DNA from: Antedon mediterranea
Taxonomy: Eukaryota > Echinodermata > Crinoidea > Comatulida > Antedonidae
Length of the DNA stretch: 64,000 bases
Direction: 5' to 3'
NCBI RefSeq assembly: GCF_964355755.1
Contig: NC_092676.1
Coordinates: 18,830,288 to 18,894,287 of the forward strand
Below the pieces are notes generated by a model. The model saw only the letters and a list, made by a program, of their open reading frames with translations. It did not search any database and had not been told where the DNA came from. The first letter of the stretch is position 1. Each line of letters starts with the position of its first letter. This document shows positions 1 to 11,717 of this stretch, piece by piece. The translations under genes were made by a program, and so were the position numbers.

Positions 1-414
1 TTATTTATGTCATTTTATTTATTTCATTTATTGTCATTTTTACAAGAAGGTACAAATGAAAGTTGGTTGGTTGATTTACATTGATATATATATATACAAA
101 TATATCAAGAAAAAAGAAGAAAATTCAGTGATCTAACAAAGTTGCTATTAAATAAATGAATAGAATAACAAACTAAAGATTGTGGGCAACGTTTGGTGTT
201 TTGATTCAGAGTGATCAGTCTATCATGGCTATTAAGCTTAAAGAATTTATTTCGAGAGTGATCGGTTTTGTTTTCGATTGTTCTTCCTATCTAATTAGTA
301 CATTTGGTACCTCCCGTAAGCTGCCACCTTCCGTGGAAATGAATTGATAAAGTAGTACTAATGTCATCTTGGCTAAAACTTGTAACAAAAACTGTTATAA
401 GCATTTTTAAATTC
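1..414. other. AT-rich stretch with no recognised gene
   Basis: No reading frame with recognisable protein similarity. Bases 1-60 are rich in T-A and include a tract resembling the reverse complement of the LINE 3' tail seen at 680-700, so it may be a minus-strand LINE end. Nothing else can be supported. Confidence 0.4.
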
Positions 415-745
415 AAATGCCCACTCTCCACGTACTCTACAAAACTTACTATCATCCATTTTATCAGGCTCTTTACTCCATTGAATATTATAGGTAGACC
501 TATTATAGGATTTAAAGTACTGTACTGTACTTTATAAGGAAAAGGTATACTATTTGTCGGTGTGTATCCAACCAGTAAAAGTAGTTGAAAGAAAGATAAA
601 ACCAGCAGCTTTTAATTATTGTTTGAAGGGTTATGCATGGATAGATAGATAGATATATAGGTATAACTTTTATTGCCCTTCTTGTAAAATGTAACAAAAG
701 GAAATCAAACGAACGAACTACGTATAAAATACAGAACATAATCAT

Positions 746-755
<10 letters not shown>
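415..755 (+). pseudogene. 5'-truncated LINE 3' end (family of the 16.7-19.2 kb element)
   Basis: Bases 420-520 and 600-750 match the last coding codons and 3' UTR of the LINE ending near 19.2 kb. Both share the codons for the C-terminal Tyr-rich end, the stop in 'taggtagacc', the GATA-repeat tract and the final ~80 bases. About 50 bases around 545-595 are absent from the 19-kb copy. Only the 3' end is present, which is typical of incomplete target-primed reverse transcription. A (CA)n/(TA)n tract follows directly. Confidence 0.75.
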
Positions 756-782
<27 letters not shown>

Positions 783-850
783 ATTTGAAACGTCTCGCCC
801 CAACCGAGACTTGTACCCGGAACCTTCTGCTCGATATGCAGATGTCCTAA
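783..850 (-). repeat. tRNA-like fragment, probably from a SINE
   Basis: On the minus strand there is a box-A-like TAATGGTTAGGAC, a five-pair anticodon-type stem (TCTGC/GCAGA) and a T-arm (CCGGG/CTCGG, one wobble). I see no matching acceptor stem, so it is more likely a tRNA-derived SINE head than a tRNA gene. Confidence 0.3.
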
Positions 851-1212
851 CCATTAACCTTCTTTACTTTTGTTATCAATCTATTTACGTTTGTTGTCAT
901 TTTTTTTTGTCTTGATATCAGTTTCATCTACCTAAGTCAATTTTTCAGAGTATATTCCTTATTGCCAGGGGTTTACGATTGCCAGGACATGAATCACCAT
1001 TTAATAAAATTTGGTACTCATAAATTACGTGCGTAGCGCATATAATGCAATTTTCAAAATTGTCAAATTTATTTTCGATGAAATTAGAGTACGTTTCAGG
1101 CAATTTTAAGCGTTTAAAAAATTGCAATGAGTGCGCAGATTTTTGCACGCGCACTGCACGTTAAACGTTAATACGCACTCTTTGAACCTTTCTTTAATAA
1201 TGTCTTCATATG

Positions 1213-1321
1213 ATACTTGTTGGCGAAGCTATGGAAAGCGCAGGGAATGGCTGCAAGAAAAATTACAACTTCTTCCAAATGCACCTACGTGGTTTACGAG
1301 AATATCATAAAACTTTTCCAT
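1213..1321 (-). pseudogene. SLC22 exon-1 relic (third, lost array member)
   Basis: The minus strand from 1321 reads the same opening codons as exon 1 of the two intact SLC22 genes (start, then [12 protein letters not shown]) and the later PCAFHSFAN-coding stretch. A deletion of about a dozen bases near 1250-1265 shifts the frame between them. Similarity ends near 1213, and the rest of exon 1 and all other exons are missing. It lies ~2.9 kb past the 3' end of SLC22 copy 1 in the same orientation, as expected for a decayed tandem neighbour. Confidence 0.85.
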
Positions 1322-1644
1322 GACCTAAAACATATTATACAACAACTAAATAAATGCCTGTCATTTGATTAGGCGATTGTGGGTCGCATGCCGTTCAATG
1401 ACGGTACAATTAAACAATCGTGTATAGTACTTTTTTTGTTTTAATTGGGAACAACACTACAAGAAGTGCAATCTAGGGAGAAAATTGAATTAACCTAGAT
1501 CAAATTCAGTTGCCTGACGACGTTTCGTAATCGTATCGCCGTGATTGTAGCTTAGGCCTAGCCTCGCTAGCCCTATTTGTTTTTGGTTTTTGGACATAAT
1601 TAACAGTTATAGGCGTGTTGTGTGTTATAAAATCAAAATAAACA
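1322..1644. other. Intergenic, no gene seen
   Basis: Noncoding stretch between the exon-1 relic and the repeated block. No convincing frame or repeat match in the window. Confidence 0.4.
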
Positions 1645-3340
1645 TAATATTTAATATATTATAAAAAAATTATAATGTAAATACGCTATTGCTTTAGGCC
1701 TAATGTGAATCAAATGTAGACGCTACCATTTAAATGCAATCTTCAACGTAAAAAACTTAACAAGGCCATACACATGGCTGCAGTCGCGTGCTCAAGTTAG
1801 TGTAAAAACAATTAGTCAATCGGCCGAATTAACGATTATAGCTTTGATTTTCGCAGAGCTACAAACATTCTTAAACCTTGTTACTGCAGGAGCGTCGCCA
1901 ATCCATGGATCGTAATAATCATCTGGCGTTTAGGTATGCGATGAATAGTTGTCAAAAAGGCAAAGCCTCCAGGTGTTACATCTGTATACATTCTACGTTG
2001 CAAAACAGCGTTAAAATCGCAAAGATCTCCCTTACCAGTGCTACTTTTGAATGGAACGATAATAATTTGAAGAATGATTATTGGAATTACCTTTTTATTT
2101 CAACACAGCTTCAACGAAAGCGTGGCGAGTCTAGGCAAGGAGGTATCTCCCTAGTCCAGGTAGCTCGTATATCGAAACCAACCCACCCAGACTTGTCTAA
2201 ACTCTGTGTAGGCCAAGTGACGGTACACTTGCATACCTTTTAAATGAAATATTTATATGGATACAGTATTCGCTTATTGATTAATTGATAATTAATTAAT
2301 AATACAGTTCTTACCTATACTGTTGTTAAAGTGTATATCTGTGGTCACCGCAATAGTACAGTACAGTATAGGTGAAGTAGCCTAACTAAAGTAACTTATT
2401 TACGGTGTGTATCCAACCATTACAACAAGTTGAATGAGAAACAAAACAACGTTGCCATACTTTGTCTAATCCACGGCTACTATTTGTTCCTTTATAAAAG
2501 TTTCATTGTCATTTACAGCGAAGGAATTATATTTTTTTGGAAAATCTGGAAATAATCAACTATTTTATTTTATATTACGATAATAGTACACATAATAGTA
2601 CGATGGTGAGTTTAGAAGACACTATCCATGATCGTGACAAGCCTGAATTGCTTGAATAACGGATAGGTCTATTTTTAATTTTCAAAACACTTTCAAAATG
2701 GGTTAGTGGTCTTGTGGATTTACGAAAAAAAAGTATTGCTAAGAATTGACAATTGTGAGAGAGATTGGAATGTTCCATTCAACGCTTCCATTTATCCTTA
2801 CGAATTGTAACCCCGTGTAACTGGAAGTTTATAAACTGTTCTGCAGTAGCAAACGTTGGGAAACGTTCTGCCAAACTCAGGGTTTGCATGAGTTGGCTTA
2901 CTATAAAGGTTGCTATTGTACTAGATGTAATAACTTACTGTAGTCATGTGATCTTCAGATGAATAGCCTCCAGTAACACGATTTTCTCCAAACACGTCGA
3001 GTTCTTAAACAAGCTGGTTTAGACTTTTTGACGAAAAAAAAATGCTTTGACTATAAATAATATCAACATACAGTAATTTTATTCCTTATCATTAAAATAG
3101 TATTCGAATAGTTTTATTGTGTATAAAGCAATGTAAGCCTACCATTTTGTTTTCTGTTCTAGTAATGAAGAATCATCATAACAAAAGTAAAAAGAACAAT
3201 TCAATTAAAGTAACACAAATTTACCTAACACAAATTTACCTAAATTTTAAAAGTAAATTTATAACTCTGTTGGGTAATAATTCTAAAAATAATATTTTTC
3301 TTTGCCTGTCTTATTTGTTATAATAATGATAAGGATATAC
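1645..3340. repeat. ~1.7 kb block repeated at 20470-22122 (copy 1)
   Basis: Collinear, near-identical counterpart of 20470-22122. Across 1980-2240 I see one mismatch in about 250 bases; the remainder differs by scattered substitutions and small indels. It lies 3' of SLC22 copy 1, and its partner lies 3' of copy 2. It contains a 121-codon frame (1878-2243) that a TGA interrupts in the other copy, so coding function is doubtful. Bases ~1768-1845 belong to the dispersed CGGT-core repeat family also present at 24.7, 47.9 and 63.7 kb. Confidence 0.85.
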
Positions 3341-3568
3341 ATTTTTTTTCTCCTCTCTTTTGTGGCGCAGTGTCATCTGGGCTAAAACTTTTATGAGCAT
3401 TTTTAAAAATTCAAATGGCCACTCTCCGCGTACTCCACAATACTTATTATCATCCATTCAGGCTCTTTACAACATACACTGAATATTATAGGTATTATCA
3501 GATTTAGAGTACCGTACTTTATAAGCAAAAGGCAGACTATTTGTCGATGTGTATCCAACCAGTAAAAG

Positions 3569-3978
3569 CAAAGAACTTATAACACAAGAATCTCCTGTTC
3601 TTCAATTTGCATTCAAAACACAGTATCGGAAGTACAGGGTTAAAAGGTCAAACTGGGCGACGCCATTTCACAGCATGGAGCAGCGCCCCCTCCAAACTAG
3701 GAAGTCAATTACTCTACCCCAACTAGAGTATTAGCAGATCTCCTCTATGATTTTGACTTTCTAATTTGATGCGGGCGCCCTACTCCTCAGTCCATTACTC
3801 TATCCCCCCTAGAGCATTAGCAGATCCCCTCTATGATTTTGACTTTCTAATTTGATGCGGGCACCCTACTCCATGGCTCACAATGGCGCCACCCATAACT
3901 CTATTCTATCCCACAATGCCTTTCGAAATTGTTACGCGCTTCGGACGAACAGGAGATTCTTGTGTTATAAGTTCTTTG
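3569..3978 (-). mobile_element. MITE-1 copy with ~32-bp terminal inverted repeats and 7-bp TSD
   Basis: Starts CAAAGAACTTATAACACAAG and ends with its reverse complement. Flanked by GTAAAAG on both sides (3562-3568 and 3979-3985). Inside are two imperfect copies of a segment mentioning CTCTATGATTTTGAC. The copy at 11300-11717 has the same ends and interior in the opposite orientation. It has no coding capacity and is a non-autonomous DNA element. Confidence 0.85.
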
Positions 3979-4011
3979 GTAAAAGTAGTTGAAAGAAAGA
4001 CAAAAAACTAG

Positions 4012-4077
4012 TACTTCCGATACTGTGTTTTGAATGCAAATTGAAGAACAGGAGATTCTTGTGTTATAAGTTCTTTG
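4012..4077 (-). mobile_element. Partial MITE-1 end
   Basis: About 66 bases identical to one end of MITE-1, including the terminal repeat ending TTCTTTG. The other end is missing. It appears to come from a local duplication of 3569-4008 rather than a separate insertion. Confidence 0.7.
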
Positions 4078-4253
4078 GGAAAAGGCAGACTATTTGTCGA
4101 TGTGTATCCAACCAGTAAAAGTAGTTGAAAGAAAGACAAAAAACTAGTATACACGAATGAGTATATATTTAACCTTTCACCAGTCACCAAATGCCATTAT
4201 TTGTACCATTACAAGAATGGAATTTTTTTTTTATAAAACAGGATGTGATGTAA

Positions 4254-7200
4254 CTACACTGTCGTATCATTGGTCTCCGCTGCACGATAATCATCGGTTG
4301 TGGAATTTCCAGTACTAAAAAAAATAAATAAATAAAAGCATTATTGCGAACCCGGTAATAGTGAAAGCAAAGCTGAAATATTGTTTATTGAGTGAAACAA
4401 TTAGTTTCAGACAGTAATATTTTCGAAACGAGATTTTTGACTAATCTCTATTAAATCCATTTTGTATACATACTATTGGGATACGTGGCAATGTTAGTTT
4501 AAATTGTCTGTTATTAAACATTATATAATATATTTCATAACATGACTACCGTGGAGAGGATCGTAATTATTACGGGCAGTGTTATATTTACTGTAATTTT
4601 CGTGTATTCTTCGTGTCTCTGTCATTAGACATAATAACATCTAGCCCAAGTCTCAAGGAGTGGGTGGGTAATTTTCGTGTAACAACTCGCGTCTGTCGTC
4701 AAATCTGAGTCTACTACTGGGATTCAAAGAAGATCAACCCATATTTAACGAGACGTCGAATTTCTTGCTGCCACACATGACATGATTCGCTTGCAAAAAA
4801 AAAATCTTTCAATAATATATCAGATATTGCCTTTTAGGCCTATATTGGTGAAATGTAAAATTTTACATCCCCTTGGGAATGACATTTTTCTCTCGAGACT
4901 ATGTATTTCCCTCAGCTTCACTTCGGAAAACATAGTCCACCGAGAAAAATATCATTCCCTCGTGGATGTCAAATCTTATACTTCACCCCTAAGCAGGCAA
5001 TATCTGTATAATATTATGTATTATATGAAATTACTACCAAAATATATGGAGTTTGTTCTACCATGGAGGTATATACCTCCATGGTTCTACGTACCACAGT
5101 TTACACATCGTCAGCTTGTATTCATCCGCTTCTTTTACATTGTCTGGCAGATTCTGGTTCTGTGTCTCTGGTAGAAGTAATACTAATATGCCTGCTAGCA
5201 GAGATTGTCCACCAAAGAGAATGAGCGGCATCACAGCAGACGTATAATCTCCAATCAGGAGGATATACGGAGCAGATACGGAGCCAACTCTGGAGCAGAT
5301 AGATGAAAATCCTAAACCAATATTCCTAGATAGTATTATAAAATATTGCATTTATATCCAGTTATACAAATAATTATGTTTTATTTTTTAACGGGAAGAA
5401 TATTTCATAAATGACTGACAGACACACACGCACACACTGTCCAAAGCCGGCCTCGTTGCGGCCGCTATAGTGCATTTACAAATAGCTGAACGTGCAATAG
5501 AACATCATACCGTAAATTAAAACTAATACTAAATGGCACGTGATACGAAATCAACTGGCAATGAAACATCCTGGTGTTATTCAAAATGATAATGATTGAT
5601 GAATGATGTCTAATTATTTTTTTTAGATGATACATTTCAGAATAATCCAAATAATATATTTAGTTTAGTTTGGCTCATGTCAAAATTATTCTACTGCAAT
5701 TACTGCAGTAACTAAATTTATTTTATTTTTTATTTTAATTTAGAAGACGATAGACAATGTATGTGATAACCACCCACCCCCTCCTCCCCAAAAAACTTAC
5801 TAAATAAATGCATAAACAGGTACATTTTAGTAGTATTATATATAAACACTTCATGCTTTTTATAAATGACTTTCACAAACCTGACTGTGGTTGGGTAGAG
5901 TTCGGCTGAATATAAATATATAGTACCGTAAGAAGCGGTAATACATAATTTGCCTATCATAGCAAATATCACGACAGGCACCTTGTAATCTGTACAAATG
6001 GAATACACATCGATTTTTAAAACTTAATTCGGATTCTAGTATCTACCAGTATACAACTAATGAATGTTTATGAGTTGAATGGTGGTGGAGACTATTTCAT
6101 GACTGCTATATAATATTTGTCTATCTTTCAAAGAATGAAATATTCTTCACCAATAAACGCACCACTCTGTTTCAACCGAAACATATTCTTAGGCCTGGCT
6201 AAATTGGTAATTATATCGCTCTAAAAAATTTTACTTCCGATCACATGCAAGTTGAATGCTATTGTTTTATAATAATGCCAAAGCTAAGCAAAAAAAAAAA
6301 ACAGATAGGTGCGCTATTGGAATTTACGCGAAGGTCTTTACAGCTCGCATTGAGATTTTATTTTCCGTAAGCAGAAAGATTTTTTTCGTACAAAAAGCTA
6401 ACGAGCTTGCAATAGTGCAGTCTATTCTATGTCACGTGACCAAATGACAAGAATCCACTTAAGTGTGTTATAATACGCAATAATTATCTCGCCAGTATAT
6501 TATTCACCAGTATCCTCTTTCTTATTTCCTGCGTATAATTGTAGATGATACTAGATCAATAGGCCTACTCTACGGTGATATAAATATTAGAATAATATAC
6601 TAATAATTTGTGTTACCTTTAATTACAGTTGTTGATAGTAAAACGACCCCACACATAATCATGAATATGCAAATGACTCTCTTTCTGCCAAGACGTTTCA
6701 AAAGAAGTTGTGACAAAATATACCCTGGCACCTCAACAGCTCCAGAAATGAAGAAAGCGAGATAAGGATTTAAACCTAGACTGTCCGTATGGAACGAAAG
6801 ACCATAATATACCATGGAATTTGAGAGCCTGATTAGTAGGGAAAAAATATGATTAGAACACATTTCACATCTTTCAATAGTGCAGTTACTTCTAATACAT
6901 AATCTAATTAGTAGTTATGACATACCAGTTAAAAGCAACCAGAAGAGTTTTCCATCGCATTGTTGATGACGTAAAGAGTAACGCCTTAATAGTTTCAGTT
7001 TTAACTCTTTTTTCATTCTGAAAATAGTGAATAATCATAAAGAAGCAATAGAATATATTTTAAATTGGTTAAATAGGCCTAAGCAAAAAATAAATCTGAA
7101 TGAACATGAACAGGAATGAAGACACTTAACCAGAAGGATAAATAATACAGGTGTTGTTCAGCAACATTGTTTTCGCCGATTAAGAATACGCATAATTATA

Positions 7201-9331
7201 CTAACCGTTTTAATTGCTTTCAGAGTTTCAAGACAGTCTTCTGGCAATGATGTCTTGTTTCTTTTTGCAAAGTTTCTCAATATTTTAACACATTCTTCGT
7301 ATCTTCCTTTTGTCATAAGCCACCGAGGTGATTCTGGTAATATCCTATATATATATATATCAGTTATTTTAACAATGAAGCTGAATTAATTAGGTAGAAA
7401 TTACGTAGAAAAAATATACATTATATCTATAAATTATCTAGGTTATATTCAATAAAGATGTATAGAGTGAATCTTACCAATAGTAGCTCAAGAATAAGAA
7501 GCAGGGCAAAGAAAGCGTCAACTCAATATTCTGCCAATCTCTAAGGGCATAAGCTACACCAGTTAATGTGATGTAACCAAGCGTATAAAAGTATTCTATC
7601 GTAATCCCGATAAATGTCCTCCATGATGGACCTACAATCTCTGTTACTAAATTAAAATGATATTTTAGAATATTAAAATAACGGTTTGATATACACGAAC
7701 ATTTTCTTATGACTGTTAATTAAAGTATATCTGAATAGGCCTAGATTTAAAATTTATATATTTCTCGGAAAACTCATAAAGCTAAAAGTTACGTTAATCT
7801 ATAAACACCATGCATGTATTTACCGTGAATGGTGGTGTGCAATGCACTAATTTGTTTTTATATTTTTAAATTGGGTATACTCCTGGTTAAAATTCCTATT
7901 GTTAGCTATAGAATATAAATCTATGTTCTAAAAAACGTTTTTTAAATGGCGCCACGGGACTTGTTTAAAGTTCAAATACTTGTTTTTCGTGGTTTATGTA
8001 AGACTTGATGTATATAAATATCCAAATATTTACCAATAACAAAAGAAGTTAGAAAAACACCAGAGACAGTAGCTCCAAGCAGGAATTGAAATGTAATGAA
8101 TACTGGGAATGAACCAGAAAAACTTGATAAAACACCACATGCAATCTAGAAAATAAAATCAATACAGTTTTATGTAATTCAATTTCTAGTTTTCTGAGCG
8201 AGCTTGTTCTGCAATGATAGGTTTGAATTATTTAGTTTGATTAGAATAATTGCAAAATGGATGAGAAATTGAAACGTAGGCAAAACATACTGTTGTTAAA
8301 ATTAATTATTCTTTAAAAAAAGGGATTTCCCAAAGAATTTAGTTTCTGTTTTGGAGACTATGCATTTCGGAAACAAAATAAACAATCTCTCTCGTCGTTC
8401 TACTAATATCTGAGTACTCGTGACTATTCTGATGAGGTGTCTCCATTCTTGCCGATCTTGAGCTTCATTGTAGCAACTGATTATTGGTCGGTTTGCAGCA
8501 CCACTTACCATCAATTCATCTGAGTCTCTGTCTTCTTCATTTTCGTTTCCCCTCAACTTTCTCAAACACATTTTCTCCGTATTCTCCAAAATAAACAATA
8601 AGTTCCGTCAAAATATCAGTTTAAAAAATAAACAAACCTGTAACATCAATGCAACTAGGAGTATTTTCTTTCGACCAAACAAGTCTGATAATTGTCCGAA
8701 AATAAATGCACCGAAAACTTTTCCGAGAAGCACGATGGATTTTCCCAGTTGACGCATCCAGTTTTTATCGCAAACCAAGTCCCACTGAATAAGAAAACGT
8801 TGCATTAATAATACTTGAAATTCGATGCAAGATTCTATATTTTAACATTAATTATATAATCAGAGAATGTATTTATTAATGGTCACTCTATTAAAAGATA
8901 TAACCATGGAGAAATAAGTTATTAACTTATTTCTCCATGGTATAACTTACTTGTGTGACGACTGTCTCTCCGTAAACATTACGGTCGTAGAGCCATCCTG
9001 AACGACACTCGGTCTCTTCATCTGATTCAGACGTGCAGTTAAAATCACTATTACTGTTTAACCCAGTGATATTGTATTTTTTATATTCCTCACATTTAGA
9101 CCATTCATCCTTGTCGCTATCCCATGGGATTGCACATTCAATGGCGTCGTCTTTGTACTTCAGTGCCCCTTCAAATCGGCAGTGATGTTTGGGTGAACCA
9201 CTTATAAACGTGTTGGCGAAGCTATGAAAAGCGCATGGAATGGCTGTAAGGCACACCAAGAAAAAGTACAACTTCTGAGTTCTTCCAAATTCACCTACGT
9301 GGTTTACAAGAATATCGTCGAATTTTTCCAT
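4254..9331 (-). CDS. SLC22-family organic ion transporter, copy 1 (10 exons, 550 aa)
   Basis: Coding exons (minus): 9331-8951, 8784-8638, 8145-8034, 7646-7478, 7344-7206, 7017-6926, 6828-6617, 5989-5881, 5325-5095, 4314-4254. They sum to 1653 nt and the frame is open throughout. Family: a 12-TM major-facilitator carrier of the plasma membrane moving organic cations, anions or zwitterions such as carnitine. Seen: TM1 at about residues 20-41; a Cys-rich loop with N-glycosylation sites (NIT, NCT); WDLVC at 128; the MFS signature [11 protein letters not shown] at 157-167; LPESPRWL at 272-279; ELYPTTVR at 447-454; a short hydrophilic tail. Length matches the family (about 550 aa). The start gives the usual FDDIL-HVGEFGR N-terminus. 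It resembles the OCTN/OCT side of the family, but the substrate cannot be read from sequence. It is a tandem paralogue of the gene at 22219-26825, with identical intron phases. Two small palindromes lie just inside introns 1 and 9. Confidence 0.93.
4865..4971. repeat. Imperfect palindrome (MITE-like) downstream of exon 9
   Basis: CATCCCCTTGGGAATGACAT at the left is answered by an imperfect reverse complement ending GTGGATG at the right, with arms of ~40 bases around a short centre. It lies in intron 9 of SLC22 copy 1. No coding potential. Confidence 0.6.
5060..5085. repeat. 26-bp perfect mini-palindrome with 3-bp flanking duplication
   Basis: Perfect palindrome with ends ACCATGGAGG...CCTCCATGGT and TCT on both sides. 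It lies 9 bases inside intron 9 of SLC22 copy 1. The equivalent position in copy 2 lacks it. Confidence 0.75.
8903..8941. repeat. 39-bp mini-palindrome with 3-bp flanking duplication
   Basis: Ends ACCATGGAGAAAT...ATTTCTCCATGGT, perfectly self-complementary in the arms and flanked by ATA on both sides. It lies within 10 bases of the exon 1 donor of SLC22 copy 1 and is absent from copy 2. Confidence 0.75.
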
Positions 9332-9477
9332 GATCTAAAAAATAATTTACAAATAGGCCTATCAATAACAATTAGTGAAAATAACCTTATATGGTTTGGT
9401 TAGGTTTATGGCCTATGGTCTACAGTATGTTTCACATATATTTCAGAAACAATTACACAATCTAGCAAACAATATAA

Positions 9478-9729
9478 ATGATGATATCTGCTTGGATTAT
9501 CGGTATATTAATAAATCCACAGATTTTAGTTGTTAAATTAATATATCATAACACGACTTATGTACACTGTGGGATAGAAAAAGAGTCATGGCTTGTGTAT
9601 TCAATGTTGGCATCATTATTTATACTATATTTTGTGTTTGCGTTGTCAACTATGATAATTGTATATAGCAGAATAATTCACGAATTTGGTAAAATGTTAA
9701 TCATTGACAGTGCATTCAGTAGCTCTTAA
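9478..9729 (+). pseudogene. Class A GPCR fragment (TM4-ECL2-TM5), probable relic
   Basis: The 83-residue frame has a TM4-like segment ISAWIIGILINP (Trp then Pro 8 residues on, as W4.50/P4.60). A loop with HCG follows (the usual ECL2 cysteine), then a hydrophobic TM5-like segment ending IIVYSRII (the conserved TM5 tyrosine). The TM5 proline is replaced by alanine. A TAA directly precedes the first ATG in frame, and no TM1-3 or TM6-7 is visible nearby. Most likely a fragment of a lineage-specific rhodopsin-family receptor. A chance hydrophobic frame is the alternative. Confidence 0.5.
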
Positions 9730-9952
9730 TTTCAAAATGACATTTGGTTTATTGGACTAGATTTGGTATTTGTAAATTTCATTGCAAACCCTTGCATTAC
9801 AAAATTTCCATGGCACAGTACCGAGCAGAGTTTCTCAAATGTTTTCGGATCAGGACATGTTTGCAGAGAACACACATAATATGTGATTTGCCTATGATAC
9901 ATGAGTACACAGTATAGCAGTACCGAGAATCGGCTAGTATCGCCCGATTCTG

Positions 9953-10176
9953 CAGCTGTCTGTAGGTATATCGTAACTGACTATTGACAGTAAAGAATTA
10001 CATAGTAGACTATAATTCCGCTCTCGATTCTCGGTGCATTGGGTATCGCTATTTACTGTTTATACATTGTCTCTACATACGAAACTAAAGACAGGGATAC
10101 ATTATTACAAGTAAAACACATAGACTCGTATCTCGGTGACTGTCAATAGTCAGTTAAGATATACCTAGAGACAGCA
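9953..10176. repeat. Inverted repeat, MITE-like
   Basis: Left arm 9953-9990 and right arm 10139-10176 are near-complementary (CTGACTATTGACAG versus CTGTCAATAGTCAG). They enclose ~150 bases with no reading frame. Confidence 0.6.
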
Positions 10177-10394
10177 ATATAATTGTGTACTAGTATACAT
10201 CAATAAATTTAATTCTTACACTCTTTTATAGCATTTTAATCCACACAGCAACATAAAAACGCCTTTAAAAAAGGAATAATCGATGCATTGACCACATAGT
10301 TAGGCACGACCGAAATTCTTTCAAAGACAAGAAATAACTTAGCCCTAAAGACCATTCATATTGTACATACCATCAAATATCTGTAAATTACATT

Positions 10395-10965
10395 AAAATG
10401 TTATATACTCCCTTTACATTAATAAATGCCTCTGTCACTTCTCGGCTTGATTATTGCAACTCTTTTTTTTTTACCCTACCGAAATCTTTAGTGAATCGAC
10501 TTCAACGTCTCCAGAACACTGCTGCACGCATTCTAACTCTTACTAGAATATCCTCACACATATCTCTTATTTTATATAACCTCCATTGGCTACCTATTGA
10601 CTCCCGTATAAAATATAAGATCCTTTTACTAACATTTAAAGCGCTACTTCTTAAACAACCTACTTATCTCCTTGATCTTCTTCCCTCCTACATCCCTCTT
10701 GCTTGTCTTCATTCGGCTGATCAAAACCTACTACTTGTTCCTAGAATTAACACGAAATCTTATGGACAAAGGTCTTTTATGTTCTCTGCTGCTTCTCTTT
10801 GGAATTCTCTCCCTCGTCATTTTACTAAATCAACTTTTATTGCTATTTTAAAAAAAGAACTTAAAACGCATCTTTTTAACATCCAATATAAGCGCCTTTG
10901 ATTTTTACTTCGGTTTAGATGATTCTGGCGCTATACAAATACCTAAATTATTATTATTATAAGAT
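10395..10965 (+). pseudogene. L2/CR1-type LINE C-terminal fragment
   Basis: A 167-codon frame (10398-10901) carries the post-RT tail typical of L2-like LINEs: SRLDYCNS, RLQNTAARI, LHWLP, a KI-LLTFKAL motif, and SLWNSLP near the end. The UTR after the stop ends GGCGCTATACAAATACC followed by an ATT-repeat, which is the expected L2-like 3' terminus. The RT core is absent, so it is a 5'-truncated relic. Confidence 0.85.
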
Positions 10966-11299
10966 ATAAGATTTGTAAGTAGCTCCATTATGGGCCCTAA
11001 CCGTAACTCTCTCTCTCAATTAAAATTATCTTGAGGAAATTCTCGGCATATTAACGTACGAGTTTAATGAGAGTGATGCATGGAGTGAAGGCTTTTTTTT
11101 TGTCTTGTGTGAGTTCATCTCACGTTTATTTAAATTCTCATTGGTGAATATATTATATACATATAAGTGCATGTGTGACAATTAAAAGTAAGTTTTTAAA
11201 GTAGTTAAAATACAGGTATATTTACATAATAAGATGCTTGAATTCAGTATTAACCATTTTGTTTTCATTTAAAATTTTAGATACGGTGTTAATTAAAAT

Positions 11300-11717
11300 C
11301 AAAGAACTTATAACACAAGAATCTCCTGTTCGTCCGAAGCTCGTAACAATTTCGAAAGGCATTGTGGGATAGAATAGAGCTATGGGTGGCGCCATTGTGA
11401 GCCATGGAGTAGGGCGCCCGCATCAAATTAGAAAGTCAAAATCATAGAGGGGATCTGCTAATGCTCTAGGGGGGATAGAGTAATTGACTGAGGAGTAGGG
11501 CGCCCGCATCAAATTAGAAAGTCAAAATCATAGAGGGGATCTGCTAATACTCTAGGGGGGGGGGGGGTGTAGAGTAATTGACTTCCTAGTTTGGAGGGGT
11601 CACTGCTCCATGCTGTGAAATGGCGTCGCCCAGTTTGACCTTTTAATCCTGTACTTCCGATACTGTGTTTTGAATGCAAATTGAAGAACAGGAGATTCTT
11701 GTGTTATAAGTTCTTTG
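11300..11717 (+). mobile_element. MITE-1 copy with perfect ~32-bp TIRs and 7-bp TSD
   Basis: Begins and ends with perfect inverted repeats of about 32 bases (CAAAGAACTTATAACACAAG inward). TTAAAAT is duplicated at 11293-11299 and 11718-11724. The interior holds a tandem pair of ~90-base segments with GGGCGCCCGCATC, and a G13-14 run at 11554-11567. It is the same family as 3569-3978 in the opposite orientation. Confidence 0.9.

Larger units (their letters stand above)
3375..4165 (+). pseudogene. Rearranged LINE 3' end carrying a MITE
   Basis: 3375-3568 is a diverged copy of the same LINE 3' end as at 415-755. It is interrupted at 3569-3978 by a MITE and resumes at 3979. The segment ending in 'gtagttgaaagaaagac' then occurs twice (about 3983-4008 and 4119-4144), around a second partial MITE at 4012-4077. 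This indicates a local duplication after the MITE inserted. Confidence 0.65.

Noticed and set aside
945-1154. 69-codon minus-strand frame
   Set aside because: No family motif, and its codon composition looks like the AT-rich surroundings.
1878-2243. 121-codon frame conserved at 20829-21074
   Set aside because: The nucleotide sequence is nearly identical whether coding or not, the second copy has an in-frame TGA, and no motif is recognisable.
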